DNA of 64,000 nt, taken from contig NC_135726.1 of assembly GCF_964656455.1 (NCBI RefSeq), positions 25,493,168 to 25,557,167 of the forward strand, read 5' to 3'. Within the stretch, counting starts at the first letter, position 1, and each line of letters opens with the position of its first letter. A program made the translations under genes and the position numbers. The notes beneath the pieces were generated by a model, which was given only the letters and a program-made list of their open reading frames with translations, was not told the origin of the DNA and did no database searches. Positions 11,530 through 21,243 of this stretch are shown piece by piece. The DNA is from Halichoerus grypus (Eukaryota > Chordata > Mammalia > Carnivora > Phocidae).

Positions 11530-11663
11530 TTGACTCCATTTTAAATAAAGTTTCCTTCATTCAGTTTCACACAGGCTTCCCCATCCATAAATAAGGCTAA
11601 TCTAACCTGAAAGATGTCAGCAGCTCTGAGATTCTGAGGATAGTTCAGTGTTAATCCTTCGGG

Positions 11664-11885
11664 AGGAAGTATAGCCAAGTGGCTAATCGTGTAGGCCTGG
11701 ACATGGCACCAACCTGGGTTTGAATCCTGGCTCTGCCACCAATTGGCTGTGTGGCCTTGAGCAAGCTCTTTAGTCTCTCTATGCCTCGGTTTCCCCATCC
11801 GTAAAAGGGGAGTGCACACAGTAGTCCCTGCTTCCCAGGGTTATGGTGACTAAGGGAGACAATGAGAATAAAGGGCTCGGAGCGG
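11664..11885 (+). mobile_element. MIR SINE, near full length
   Basis: GAATCCTGGCTCTGCCACCA, TGTGTGGCCTTGAGCAAG, CTATGCCTCGGTTTCCCCAT are core MIR segments in order. Confidence 0.85.
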
Positions 11886-11974
11886 GCCCACACAGGGGCA
11901 CTCCACTGAGGCTAGCCGTGACCACCGTCGCTGTCAGGAATACGCTTCTCAGCATTTGTTTCTTCTGCTTTCAG

Positions 11975-12140
11975 GGCTTTGCAATGGGAAACAGAATGAG
12001 CAACTACCAGCTGAACATGATCCTCTGCTAGAGTTTGGTTACTACCACGACCTCACCGGCCACAGTCAGTCCTGTCCCCTACCAGGCCTTCGCACCTGTA
12101 CCTCTGAGGCAGGGGGCTCTCTGCCATCCTTAGGCCAGAG
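11975..12140 (+). CDS. Candidate internal exon, unrecognised protein (exon A)
   Basis: TTTCTTCTGCTTTCAG at 11,959-11,974 is a strong acceptor and GTAAGC at 12,141 a good donor. The 166 bases between are open in the frame LCNGKQNEQLPAEHDPLLEF...GYYHDLTGHSQSCPLP...SLPSLGQ. I do not recognise the family. Exon A ends in phase 2, which joins exon B in its only long open frame. It could be a real exon of a small or lineage-specific gene, a decayed exon, or chance. A MIR element ends about 90 bases upstream. Confidence 0.3.
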
Positions 12141-12262
12141 GTAAGCAATGCCGCCAGGTAGGCCAGTTTAGACTGATCGGAGATAATTAATACAGCAGGG
12201 AATGGAGGTGAGCACTGGGGCTCCTGTCCTCACAGCCGGACTCTCCAGCTCTCTGCCCACAG

Positions 12263-12497
12263 CCTCTGGAGTCCCCCCAACACCAAGTGCTGCTTGGAGG
12301 ACACCGGTGAGATCTCCTACAACACAGAGGACAAGTGCTTCAGTGAGGAGAGTCACCCTCTCCTCCTCAGCTGGCAGAAAGCCAAGGAGAAAGAAGCGCT
12401 CAGAACCTCAGTGCACAGTATTGTCCCTACACACACACACGCATGCGCATACACATACATGCACGCACGCGTGCACACACTCCCAATATATTTATAG
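12263..12497 (+). CDS. Candidate exon B of the same unrecognised protein
   Basis: The acceptor CTCTGCCCACAG ends at 12,262, 122 bases after exon A. With the two bases left by exon A the frame is S-LWSPPNTKCCLEDTGEISYN, then TEDKCFSEESHPLLLSWQKAKEKEALRTSV. It runs open into a (CA)n tract and stops at 12,495. An internal GTGAGA at 12,307 could also end the exon after 44 bases. The reading before the CA repeat is acidic and Cys/Ser-rich; no domain was recognised. Confidence 0.28.
12430..12482 (+). repeat. (CA)n microsatellite
   Basis: Impure ACACAC with GCATGC interruptions at the end of candidate exon B. Confidence 0.85.
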
Positions 12498-12542
12498 CAA
12501 CCCTGGTGAGGCCACATTGTTGTTCTAAAAAATCTTATTTTG

Positions 12543-12762
12543 GGGGGCGCCTGGGTGGTATAGTGGGTTAAGTGTCTGCCTTCGGCTCAGGTCATGATCC
12601 CAGGGTCCTGGGATCCAGCCCCACATCAGGCTCCCTGCTCGGCGTGAAGCCTGCTTCTCCCTCTCCCTCTGCTGCTCCCCCTGCTTGTGTTCCCTCCTTC
12701 GCTGTCTCTCTCTCTCTGACAAAATAAATAAATAAAATCTTTAAAATAAATGAATAAATAAA
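12543..12762 (+). mobile_element. Full SINE
   Basis: TTATTTTGGG repeats before and after it. Lies directly after candidate exon B. Confidence 0.9.
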
Positions 12763-12775
12763 TAATATTATTTTG

Positions 12776-13010
12776 GGAGAGTGAGGAAAATGGATGAAGG
12801 TGTTCAAAAGGTAAGAACTTCCCATTATAAGATGGGTAGATTCTGAGGATATAGTAAACAGCGTGGTGACCACAGTTAACAATACTGTATTGTGTATTTG
12901 AAAATTGCTGGTGGAGTAAAGCTTAAAAGTTCTCATCATAAGAAAAAAATGTAACTATGTGAAGTGATGGATGTTAATTTGTCGTAATCATTTCACAAAA
13001 TATAATAATT
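12776..13010 (+). mobile_element. Old L1 3' UTR fragment
   Basis: GGTGACCACAGTTAACAATACTGTATTG and TAAAAGTTCTCATCATAAG are L1 3' UTR sense; the reverse complement of the same segment appears near 61,325-61,350. Confidence 0.65.
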
Positions 13011-13013
13011 TTT

Positions 13014-13200
13014 GGGCTTCCTGGGTGGCTCAGTCATTAAGCGTCTGCCTTCGGTTCAGGTCGTGGTCCCAGGGTCCTGGGATCGAGCCCCACATCGGGC
13101 TCCCTGCTCCGTGGGAAGCCTGCTTCTCCCTCTCCCACTCCCCCTGCTTGTGTTCCCTCTCTCGCTGTGTCTCTGTCAAATAAATAAATAAAATCTTAAA
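13014..13200 (+). mobile_element. Full SINE, young
   Basis: AAAATATAATAATTTTT / AAAATAATTTTTT target; followed by (TA)n. Confidence 0.9.
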
Positions 13201-13243
13201 ATATATATATATAAAATAATTTTTTAAGCTTTATTTCTTTTTC

Positions 13244-13427
13244 CTTTTTTTTTAAAAGATTTTATTTATTTATTTGAGAGAGAGAGAGCATGAGAGGGGG
13301 AGGGTCAGAGGGAGAAGCAGACCCCTGCCGAGCAGGGAGCCCGATGCGGGACTCAATCCCGGGACTCCAGGATCGTGACCTGAGCCGAAGGCAGTCGCTT
13401 AACCAACTGAGCCACCCAGGCACCCCC
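13244..13427 (-). mobile_element. Full SINE, antisense
   Basis: GAGAGAGCATGAGAGGGGGAGGG subtype. Confidence 0.9.
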
Positions 13428-13428
13428 C

Positions 13429-13527
13429 TTTTTTTTTTAAGTAATCCCTATGCCCAATGTAGGGCTTGAACTCATGACACTGAGATCGAGTCCCATGCTC
13501 CACCAACTGAGCCAGCCAGGCGCCCCT
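13429..13527 (-). mobile_element. Short SINE, antisense
   Basis: Abuts the SINE to its left. Confidence 0.85.
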
Positions 13528-13542
13528 TTCTTTTTGCTTTTT

Positions 13543-13750
13543 ATTTTATTTATTTATTTTTTTAAGATTTTATTTATTTATTTGACAGAGAGAGACAGCG
13601 AGAAAGGTAACACAAGCAGGGGGAGTGGGAGAGGGAGAAGCAGGCTTCCTGCGGAGCAGGGAGCCCGATGCGGGGCTCGATCCCAGGACCCCAAAATCAT
13701 GACCTGAGCTGAAGGCAGATGCCCAATGACTTAGCTATCCAGGCGCCCCT
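13543..13750 (-). mobile_element. Full SINE, antisense, young
   Basis: Target TCTTTTTGCTTTTTA on both sides; just upstream of the DPPA3 retrocopy. Confidence 0.9.
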
Positions 13751-13951
13751 CTTTTTGCTTTTTAAATTGCAAATGCAGAGGTTTGTTCTTTCTCTTGCCA
13801 TGCCACACTTTGTTGGAGTTTGGGTTTTTCTCGCTCTTTCTGGGCTATAAAGTTCTTTCCAGGCTACTTTGCAGCAAGTTGAGTCTTGACCATCACCTCC
13901 CACTGGAACCCGAAGATCTAGGTGGAGCTTCAGTCTATGACTAGGCTTCCA

Positions 13952-14452
13952 GTGGATTCGCCAAAGCAGCTTTACCCAACCTGAGCCCCGGGATCACTCA
14001 GATGCCCAGTGAAGAGAATTCCCAGGAGGGCTCAGGTGCCTCTCAAACTATCTCCGAAGTATTAACAAAGAACTTTGGTAAATTGACTCTCGACTCTAAT
14101 ATCAAACTCCCTTCCCCTCTACCAGAATATCCATCCCAACAGCAGGACGGAGAGAATAAACCACAGGGGCTCGTTGAGCGCATCCTCAGCAGCAGCAGGG
14201 GGAGGGCTGGAGTAAGGACTTTGTTAACTGCTCGGAAAGAAAGGATGGCAAGGATAATTCGATTGATTCAATACCAGCACTACCTCAACCCCGGGTCCCA
14301 GAAAGCTTCAAAAAGATCTACAGCAGAAGGAAACTGAGGAGGGTTAATCAAGAGTGGAAAGATTTAGATGTCGTTGTCATTACTGCCTGTATCATAAAGA
14401 TCTTTCTGAGGATACCAGCATGGAGAATAATTATGATGGGGAGCCAATGTAA
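13952..14452 (+). pseudogene. DPPA3: DPPA3 (STELLA/PGC7) processed pseudogene
   Basis: DPPA3 is a small oocyte and primordial-germ-cell protein that protects maternal chromatin from demethylation. The longest open piece (14,002-14,337) reads SEENSQEGSGASQ, then GVRTLLTARKERMARI, matching the conserved N-terminal and central blocks. After a frame change the Cys-rich block RFRCRCHYCLYH follows (about 14,362-14,397), ending GEPM-stop at 14,450. Damage: the expected start is GTG (13,952), TGA at codon 11 (13,982), a one-base loss near 13,996, and the TGA at 14,335 with the frame change after it. No introns are present over the whole 500-base coding length, matching the family's roughly 150-160 residues. 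The flanks (about 13,800-13,950 and 14,453-14,700) probably include copied UTR. No poly(A) tail or TSD was identified. Confidence 0.88.
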
Positions 14453-15115
14453 ACGTAAACTTTATTCTTGTACTGTTTCTTCTGGCTGGTGATTTTAGGA
14501 TCATTTTGCAGCAGCTTGGGAAAGCTGCTCTATGTTAGGGGAAACTGTATAATATTTTGATAATCTGTGATATTATAAGATCTGTCTTTTTTGTATCTTT
14601 TCTACCTTGATACCAGTAATTTGCGAGGAATCCTGTAGTTTGCATTTGAATGACTTCCGTATACTTCCACCTTTTGATTTGACCTAAGGAAGCACTAATA
14701 GGTTTTGAGTGTTGCCTGTGTGTTTGAGAGGACTGAAGTCATTAAGATGAGACCTAGAGGGGGGACTAGAATTCAGAGTTTTTTTGTGTCTAAGGGCAGG
14801 GTTGTGCCCCTAGCTGTACAGCGTCCTGGGAGAAGGACCCTGCCCCCTGCCCTGCCCTAATCCAGAAGAAACCTACAAAGGCCTTGGCAAAACTCTCAGT
14901 GGACAGGCCCTGACCCATCAGAGAACATTTACTCTGTTGCAAGAGAGAGGACCGTCCCCAATTTCACCTGCAGCATTTGCTGTCACACGGCACCTGTCTC
15001 TCCCACCCAAGAGGGTGTACATATCTAAGTGCAAATAAGTAAGAGTTAGTCTAGGGGTAACTCTGAATTGACTCTGATTTCATTAAGTGATTTATGCAAA
15101 CTACAGCACTCTATG

Positions 15116-15211
15116 ATTTTTTAAGTAGGCTGCACACCCAGTGTGGGGCTTGAACTCAGGACCCAGAGACCAAGAGTCACATGCTCTACTGACTGAGCCA
15201 GCCAGGGGCCC
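15116..15211 (-). mobile_element. Short SINE, antisense
   Basis: TSD CAGCACTCTATG at 15,104 and 15,212, unusually intact for the older form. Confidence 0.88.
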
Positions 15212-15584
15212 CAGCACTCTATGTTTTTAAACAAAATAAGCAGCAGGAGGTCTGTCACCAGGAACGGTGACAACTCAGGGGAGATGGGTGCCCTGAGCAG
15301 TGTTTCTGCCTCTGCTTCCCGGTGCTGGGCCCTCAGGGTTCTGATGAGCCATTGCAGGAATCCCAAAATAGAGAGTGCCTCTCCCTTTTATTTGTTTACT
15401 TATTTGTTTTGTATTTTTCCGCAATTTCATTTGACCTTTGATAAAGGATTACTGTATACAGGGAGCTATTGCAGGTCACCAAACTTTGGTTTTCAAACAA
15501 GAATTAACACTCGAGGAGAATTTACCGGGCACTCGAGTTCAGATTTCTGCCCAGAAGTTTGGCAGCCACGCAGCCCGGCCCAGT

Positions 15585-15641
15585 TCCTGCTGCGCATGCG
15601 CGAGTGGAGCTAGCCGGAGAGCTACAAGAAGCGGGAACAGG
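15585..15641 (+). promoter_or_regulatory. NRF1 motif followed by possible first exon and donor
   Basis: TGCGCATGCGCG at 15,591-15,602 is a perfect palindromic NRF1 site, rare in AT-rich DNA and typical of promoters. Some 40 bases later AACAG|GTGGGC (15,641) resembles a splice donor. No downstream exon was found. It may be an orphan or lncRNA promoter or a promoter relic. Confidence 0.35.
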
Positions 15642-16303
15642 TGGGCTGAGAGGACCTGAAAGCTTTTGCCCATGTCTCAATGAGCCAAATTGTCAGACCA
15701 TGAATCGTGAACTCCGGCCCCTAGATCAGAACGGAGCACACTGGCCTGTCAGAGCTGGGTGGTACTTGGTAACTCTCTTCCCCGGGGAGGGTTGTCGAGT
15801 GCCTTCAGCTCCCCATCCTATGGCATGGAGGTGTTCCCGGGGTCAGAGGCCAGAGGGCGCAAGCTCAGGTCTCACGTGCTCTACTGTAAGTTTTCAGCAT
15901 GTTGGGTGTCAAAGTAATTGGACCCTATGGCCAGAAGTGTAGCATATTGTGTTTTTATCCTTAACCCTGGAAGGACCTTGGAAGGACTCCTCTCTGCAGG
16001 TGTTAGAGGCTTCCCACGTGCTTCTGGGCATTGCCTCAACACCCTCCACCTCTACTCACCCTGCTGGGGGGCACATGGCTCCCAGGGGCGTGGCACTGCC
16101 AACATGGGCAACCTCGTCTGAAGATACCAGTGCCACATGGCCATCCGGGTAAGTGGTTGGTCAGGTGGGTGTAGACGATGAGGACTGTTCCCTCTGGTCT
16201 GGAGATAATTACCCATATCACTTCTCTCCGCCTTCACAACTAGTCCAGCCCATCATCATCTGTTGCCTGAACTATTGTAATATCCTTCTAATTTGGTGAT
16301 TCT

Positions 16304-16531
16304 TTTTTCTTTTAAGATTTTATTTATTTATTTATTTATTATTTTTTAAGATTTTATTTCTTTATTTGTCAGAGTGAGAAAGAGCACACACAAGCAGGGG
16401 GAGAAATAGGCAGAGGGAGAAGCAGGCTCCCAGCTGAGCAGGGAGCCCTGTAAAGGACTCGATCCCAGGACCCTGGATCATGACCCCAGCCAAAGGCAGA
16501 CGCTTAACTAACTGAGCCATCCAGGTTCCCC
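16304..16531 (-). mobile_element. Full SINE, antisense, with duplicated tail segment
   Basis: AAGATTTTATTTATTT appears twice at the T-rich end. TSD ATTTGGTGATTC. Confidence 0.88.
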
Positions 16532-16592
16532 TGATTTGGTGATTCTGAAGCCGCTGCCTTGGCCCCTCCGAAAAAGACCCCTTAGTAGTCTT

Positions 16593-16810
16593 CTTTTTTT
16601 TTTTTTTTAAAGATTTATTTGTTTATTTGAGAGAGAGAGGGGGCGCATGCAGGAGCTGGAAGGGCAGAGAGAGAGGAAAAGAGAATCTGAAGCTGACTCC
16701 ACGCAGAGCATGTGCCAGACTCTGGGCTCAATCCCACGACCTTTGAGGTCACGACCTGAGCCAAAACCAAGAGTTGGACACCCAACCGACTGTGTCATCC
16801 AGGCGCTCCC
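16593..16810 (-). mobile_element. Full SINE, antisense, old
   Basis: Diverged body (GAGCCAAAACCAAGAGTTGGAC variant). Confidence 0.82.
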
Positions 16811-17191
16811 TTCAGTCTTTTTTAGCAAGCACCTTTAACCCTTGTGATTGATTAACTAAACCTTTCTTTGTATATCTATAGATCACGCATTGTTTCCTTG
16901 AAAGACTTAGAACTAAACCCTCTGACACAACCATCCCTCTATCCCTGGGCACCAACGCACAACCTCTGAGAACCGAGATAATGTGTGTAGCTAGCACCAT
17001 GGAGTGTGCCCGCAATCAAGAAGTCTTACAGACCATTGTGCTCCCCTTTCACTGCCCTAAACTTCCTTTACAAATCTTTGGGCCAGGCAGAAACCTCAGA
17101 GTTGGTTTTTGGAGAAGAGTCTGTCTTCTCCCCAGGTGGTCAGCCTCCTGAATAAAGCTCATATTCCTTTCCAATCAAAACTTATCTCTTA

Positions 17192-17402
17192 GGGGCGCCT
17201 GGGTGGCTCAGTCGTTAAGCGTCTGCCTTCGGCTCAGGTCATGATCCCGGGGTCCTGGGATCGAGCCCCACATTGGGCTCCGTGCTCCATGGGAAGCCTG
17301 CTTCTCCCTCTCCCACTCCCTCTGCTTCTGTTCCCCTCTCTCCCTATGTCTCTCTCTGTCAAATAAATAAATAAAATCTTTAAAAAAAAATTTATAGAAA
17401 AA
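17192..17402 (+). mobile_element. Full SINE, young, in an LTR
   Basis: TSD AAAACTTATCTCTTA / AAAACTTGTCTCTTA at 17,177 and 17,403. An (AAAAC)n run follows. Confidence 0.92.
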
Positions 17403-17414
17403 AAAACTTGTCTC

Positions 17415-17450
17415 TTAAACAAAACAAAACAAAAAAAACAAAACAAAAAC
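17415..17450 (+). repeat. (AAAAC)n microsatellite
   Basis: ACAAAACAAAACAAAAAAAACAAAAC in the LTR-like element. Confidence 0.85.
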
Positions 17451-17539
17451 CTTGTCTCCTGAGTACTGGCTTTTCAAACGATGGGCAGTTGAACTTGGGT
17501 TTTCCATAACAAATTTCTGCTGCCGCCCTTGCTTTCCTA

Positions 17540-17699
17540 TTGTCTCCTGTCCTTGCAGTAGTCTTTTAAAATTCCTATCATCCTCAGCTCAAGATCCTCT
17601 ATGGCTTCTCTTCTTACTAGGAGGAAAGCCAGAGTCCTCACCCCGGCTGACAGGACCCCACAGTTCTGGCTACGCTGTGACCTCCCACTCTACCCCTCT
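17540..17699 (+). mobile_element. L2 LINE fragment, left of the satellite
   Basis: Matches the L2 3' region sense strand (CTCAAGATCCTCTATGGCTT, then AAAGCCAGAGTCCTCACC). It continues after the satellite at 18,813. Confidence 0.65.
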
Positions 17700-18812
17700 C
17701 CTCCTCCACCACCACCACCACTGCAACCACTACAACCACCACCACCACTACCAGCACCACCATCACCACAACCATCACCATCACTACAACTACCACCACC
17801 ATCACAACCACCACCACAACCACTACCACCACTACAACGACCACCACCATCACAACCACCACCACCACCAGCACCACCATCATCACAACCACCACCACCA
17901 CCACCATCACAACCACCACCACCATCACAACCACAACCACCACCACCACCACCATCACAACCACCACCACCGCTACAACCACCACCACCACCGCTACAAC
18001 CACCACCACCACCACCGCTACAACCACCACAACCACCACCACCACCACCGCCACAACCACCACCACCACCGCCACAACCACCACCACCGCCACAACCACC
18101 ACCACCGCCACAACCACTACCACCACCACAACCACCACCACCATCACAACCACCACCACCACCACAACCACCACCACCATCACAACCACCACCACCACCA
18201 CCACCACCACCACCACCACCACAACCACTACCACCACCACCACCACAACCACCACCACAACCATAACCACCACTACCACTACAAATCACCACCACCACCA
18301 CCACAACCATTACCACCATCACCACAATCACCACCACCACTACAAATCACCACCACCACCATCACAACCACAACCACCACAACCACCACCACCACCACCG
18401 CTACAACCACCACCACCACCACCGCAACCACCACCACCACAACCACCACAACCGCCACCACCACCACCGCCACAACCACCACCACCACCGCCACAACCAC
18501 CACCACCGCCACAACCACCACCACCACCACAACCACCACCACCATCACAACCACCACCACCACCATCACAACCACCACCACAACCACCACTACCACCACC
18601 GCCACAACCACCCCCACCACAACCACTACCACCACCACCACCACAACCACCACCACAACCATAACCACCACTACCACTACAAATCACCACCACCACCACC
18701 ACAACCATTACCACCATCACCACAATCACCACCACCACTACAAATCACCACCACCACTACCACCACCACAACCATTACCACCATCGCCACAATCACCACC
18801 ACCACCACCACC
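17700..18812 (+). repeat. CAC/CAA-rich satellite with 398-base higher-order unit
   Basis: About 1.1 kb built of CAC, CAA, CAT and TAC triplets with almost no G on this strand. A composite block (TACCACTACAAATCACCACC and flanks) recurs at about 18,279, 18,340, 18,677 and 18,738: a 61-base step inside a 398-base step. It lies inside an L2 element. The resulting His-rich, Thr-rich, Pro-rich or Val/Gly-rich frames are repeat translations, not genes. Confidence 0.95.
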
Positions 18813-19205
18813 ATGGCTATGCTTCAGCCTCACCTGCAGACTCACCAGATGTCAGTCTCGGGGTCTTTGCACTTTCTGGTCCCCTGCCTGGAACCCTGTG
18901 CCACTAGATGCCTGCCTGGCTTCCTCCCTCAGCTCATTCGTGTCTCTGATCAGATCCTCCCCAGAGAGATCTCCCCAAACAAAAATAGCTGCCTACCTCT
19001 TTTTCACTCCAGCAACTTATTCTGCTTCATTACTTTTCACAGCACTTCCATTGCCTAGCTTGCTTTGTGTATTTATTATTGTTTATCCCCTGCCCCTCCC
19101 GGTTTTAGTGCAAAATCAATGAATGCAGGAACTTGCTTTTTTGCTGCTACCTTCCCACTAGCTAGCACACAGGAAGCACCTAATGACTACTTGTTGAATA
19201 AATGA
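18813..19205 (+). mobile_element. L2 LINE 3' end, right of the satellite
   Basis: Follows the L2 order: GGGTCTTTGCACTTTCTGGT, CCTGCCTGGAACCCTG, CAGAGAGATCTCCCC, and a terminal CTACTTGTTGAATAAATGA. Same orientation and continuous with the left part. Confidence 0.8.
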
Positions 19206-19239
19206 CCTCCCCCTATGCCCGGCACTGAGTATTTTTCAT

Positions 19240-19333
19240 ACTTCATCTCATTTTACCCTCCAAAGAACCTCCACAGTAGGTTTGCAGATAAAGGAACCGA
19301 AGCTTAGAGAGGTGCCATCCTAGTCACCTAGGG
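19240..19333 (-). mobile_element. MIR fragment, antisense, split by the ERV1 provirus
   Basis: CTCATTTTACCCTCCAAAGAACC and GAAGCTTAGAGAGGTGCC are antisense MIR. The remainder resumes at 21,766 (GGGCTTGAATACATCAGTG). Confidence 0.55.
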
Positions 19334-19678
19334 TACAGAGGCCACTTTTAGGCAACAGGCTTGAGCAATGGAAAGCTGAGTGAGGCCGAGGGCCCACGGT
19401 GACGACAGAGCTGAATGCAAACAGGTTCATCAGGCAACCCACCTCTAAATATCCACAGGCCCTAGCTGACAAATGGGCGACTTACAACCGGACACAGGGA
19501 CCAAAAAAGGGAATTCCATACATTCCCATAACTCTAGCCCCGACCCCTGCCTCCCGGTAGACAGTTTGTCCTTGGTTGTCCTATCCACTGTTCCCTTGCA
19601 GTGCACGCTTTTGTTCTGCTCGGGGGAATTCTCTCACCACCCATGCCACCTGCCTCCACCCAACTGGGTCGCCCCACA
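19334..19678 (+). repeat. 5' LTR of the ERV1 provirus (shortened)
   Basis: Begins TACAGAGG (3' LTR: TGTAGAGG) and stays closely similar to the 3' LTR for about 250 bases. It lacks the roughly 150-200 base stretch with the TATA box that the 3' LTR has, and ends CCCCACA before the candidate primer site. Confidence 0.8.
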
Positions 19679-19680
19679 TT

Positions 19681-19697
19681 TGGTGGCCCTTACAAGG
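19681..19697 (+). other. Candidate tRNA primer-binding site of the provirus
   Basis: TGGTGGCCCTTACAAGG begins two bases after the 5' LTR, the usual position. The tRNA it would pair with is not assigned. Confidence 0.4.
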
Positions 19698-20587
19698 CCC
19701 CTCTACCGACCCCGGGACTCTCCTCAGAATCTCCAGGAATTTCTGGGGACTTGCCCTCCGTGGGCTGACTCTAGTTAAACTCCTTGGGGAACTGACCATC
19801 TCTGGCTGAGGCTACTCCTCAGTGAAGTCCAAAGAGGAACCTGCCAGACCACCCTTGCCCAGAAAGGTGAGGGATTTCCTGTCCTGCCCTTTGGAGGGAT
19901 CCTTCCCTCCCTCTCCTTTCTCTTTTTGGCCCTTGGCTGGTCTAACCCTATTACTCCCCAGACAACTGAAGATCTCTGGCCAGGGCGGCTCCCAAGTGTG
20001 TCTGAGGGTCTAACAGTAAACGGGTTGGACTGTCCCTGCCTATGAGGCTGAAGGACCCCCTTCCCCCCCTCTCCACTCAGTCCCTCCCAGGCCTCCGTTC
20101 CCAATGTGCGGCTCAATTGGCAGCAGCAGCTTGTCCAGGGTGAATCGGCACACGTTCTGGACTCAGTTGGAAGCCTTTCCTGATGTTGGCTGCCTCTCAG
20201 CTGCTTTGCTTCATTAGGGCCCCACCTTTCTTCCTTTGTTCCCACAGGGCCAGCCGCCATCCTGGTCTGTGGGCTAAATAGGTTCCTAAGTGTGAGTGGC
20301 GAGTCCTCCTTTTTCTGACCCAGTTGCTCACCCGGTGTCCAGCTTTCCCTGTTGCAGGGGGACACCCCAGCAGGGATTCTAATTACCATTTGCCGCCACC
20401 TTCTCCTTGCTGGGTTGCCCCACTAGAGTCAGTTGCCCTGCAAAAGGTCCTTTCTCAGGTCAATGGGGCGCCCCGACTGAAATTGTGACCACTAGTTGGC
20501 TCCCCATTCCCTTTAGTGGGACACCCCTTTGAGAATCGGCAGCTGATCTTTCCCACGATGGGATAAATCCCCTCTATTCCTTTAGAC

Positions 20588-20760
20588 TCGCCCTTAGGCT
20601 GTATTCTTAAAAACTGGAACAAATTTGACCCCCCCAAAGGCCTAAGGAAAAATGTCTCATCTTTTTATGTAACGTTTCCTGGCCCCGGTATAAACTCCCA
20701 GATCAAGAGGTATGGCCCCTCCGTGGAACGCTTTTTTATAACACAAATACAAGAAAATGT
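20588..20760 (+). pseudogene. gag matrix remnant of the ERV1 provirus
   Basis: One frame reads SPLGCILKNWNKFDP and on to a motif resembling the N-terminal matrix region of gammaretrovirus-like gag. Stops (for example in the stretch from 20,464 to 20,588) and frame changes break the frame. No functional product is possible. Confidence 0.65.
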
Positions 20761-20859
20761 CCATAATTTGATTTCAACAAGCTTCCTCCCTTTGGGACCT
20801 TGCAACACAAAAGATGGTTTTCCTGGAAAGAAACCTGGTCATGGCTATCCTGGCTTCTT

Positions 20860-21064
20860 CCCTTTTGCCCCTGGCCTCAATACTTGTGCTCCTTGTTATT
20901 GGTCTCCCCTCTTTAATCTCTTTGTTAAATGTGTCTTTTCTAGAATCCAACAATTCCACATACGAATGATGATGATTCAGCAAAGATTCCAGCCCATACC
21001 ATTGGAGGATCCCGTGGACCTGGCCACCAAGGAGTTTCATTCAAATCACCTATCAGCACGTTAA
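20860..21064 (+). pseudogene. env transmembrane C-terminal remnant of the ERV1 provirus
   Basis: The frame contains LFNLFVKCV and RIQQFHI followed by QPIPLEDP, which resembles the membrane-exit and cytoplasmic tail region of class I ERV envelope proteins. Upstream env is deleted: it follows within about 100 bases of the gag remnant. Confidence 0.6.
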
Positions 21065-21233
21065 TACAATACCATGTTCTGGTCTCTAACTGCACAGAAC
21101 CCCTGATGGACCAACAGATTTAGGTAAGGACAGCATGCTCCCCTCTTTCCCCTGCCGCCCCATCCAGCATGAAGCAGCTACTGAAAATGAGACCTCTGCC
21201 CAAATGCCTAAGATCTGTCACTGTCAATCTGTC

Positions 21234-21243
21234 AGGGGGGAAA
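21234..21243 (+). other. Polypurine tract of the provirus
   Basis: AGGGGGGAAA lies directly before the 3' LTR start (TGTAGAGG). Confidence 0.65.

Larger units (their letters stand above)
10690..11600. mobile_element. Possible old LTR remnant, split by two antisense SINEs
   Basis: Outside the SINEs, the sequence has two CATTGGCTG boxes (10,949 and 10,974 areas) and an end resembling an LTR (TTGACTCCATTTTAAATAAAG). No internal retroviral genes are nearby. Family not identified. Confidence 0.3.
14700..16300. other. Intergenic unique sequence with promoter-like spot
   Basis: Apart from the short SINE at 15,116 and the NRF1 motif, a candidate donor CCGG|GTAAGTGG at 16,149 is seen, with no supporting coding signal. 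Confidence 0.45.
16840..17515 (+). mobile_element. Solo LTR-like element (ERV1 type), interrupted by a SINE
   Basis: Ends with AATAAAGCTCATATTCCTTT, a CTTGTCTC run, then CTGGCTTTTCAAACGATGGG and GGGTTTTCCATAACAA, the R/U5-like end typical of class I LTRs. The left border is uncertain. The SINE at 17,192 sits in it. Confidence 0.55.

Noticed and set aside
15949..16152. Possible coding exon ending at CCGG|GTAAGTGG
   Set aside because: Only the donor is good; no acceptor or homology, and reading frames overlap equally in two phases.
1..17000. 3' end of a neighbouring gene such as SLC38A7 upstream of CNOT1, as expected from human gene order
   Set aside because: No frame resembling that transporter was found; the gene probably lies beyond the window.
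17452..19122. 556-codon open frame rich in His and Thr, and Val/Gly/Pro-rich frames on both strands
   Set aside because: They are translations of the CAC/CAA satellite and its frame shifts; no start context, splice sites or homology.
19775..20389. 204-codon minus-strand frame inside the provirus
   Set aside because: Runs antisense across the proviral leader and gag remnant; no resemblance to a known protein.
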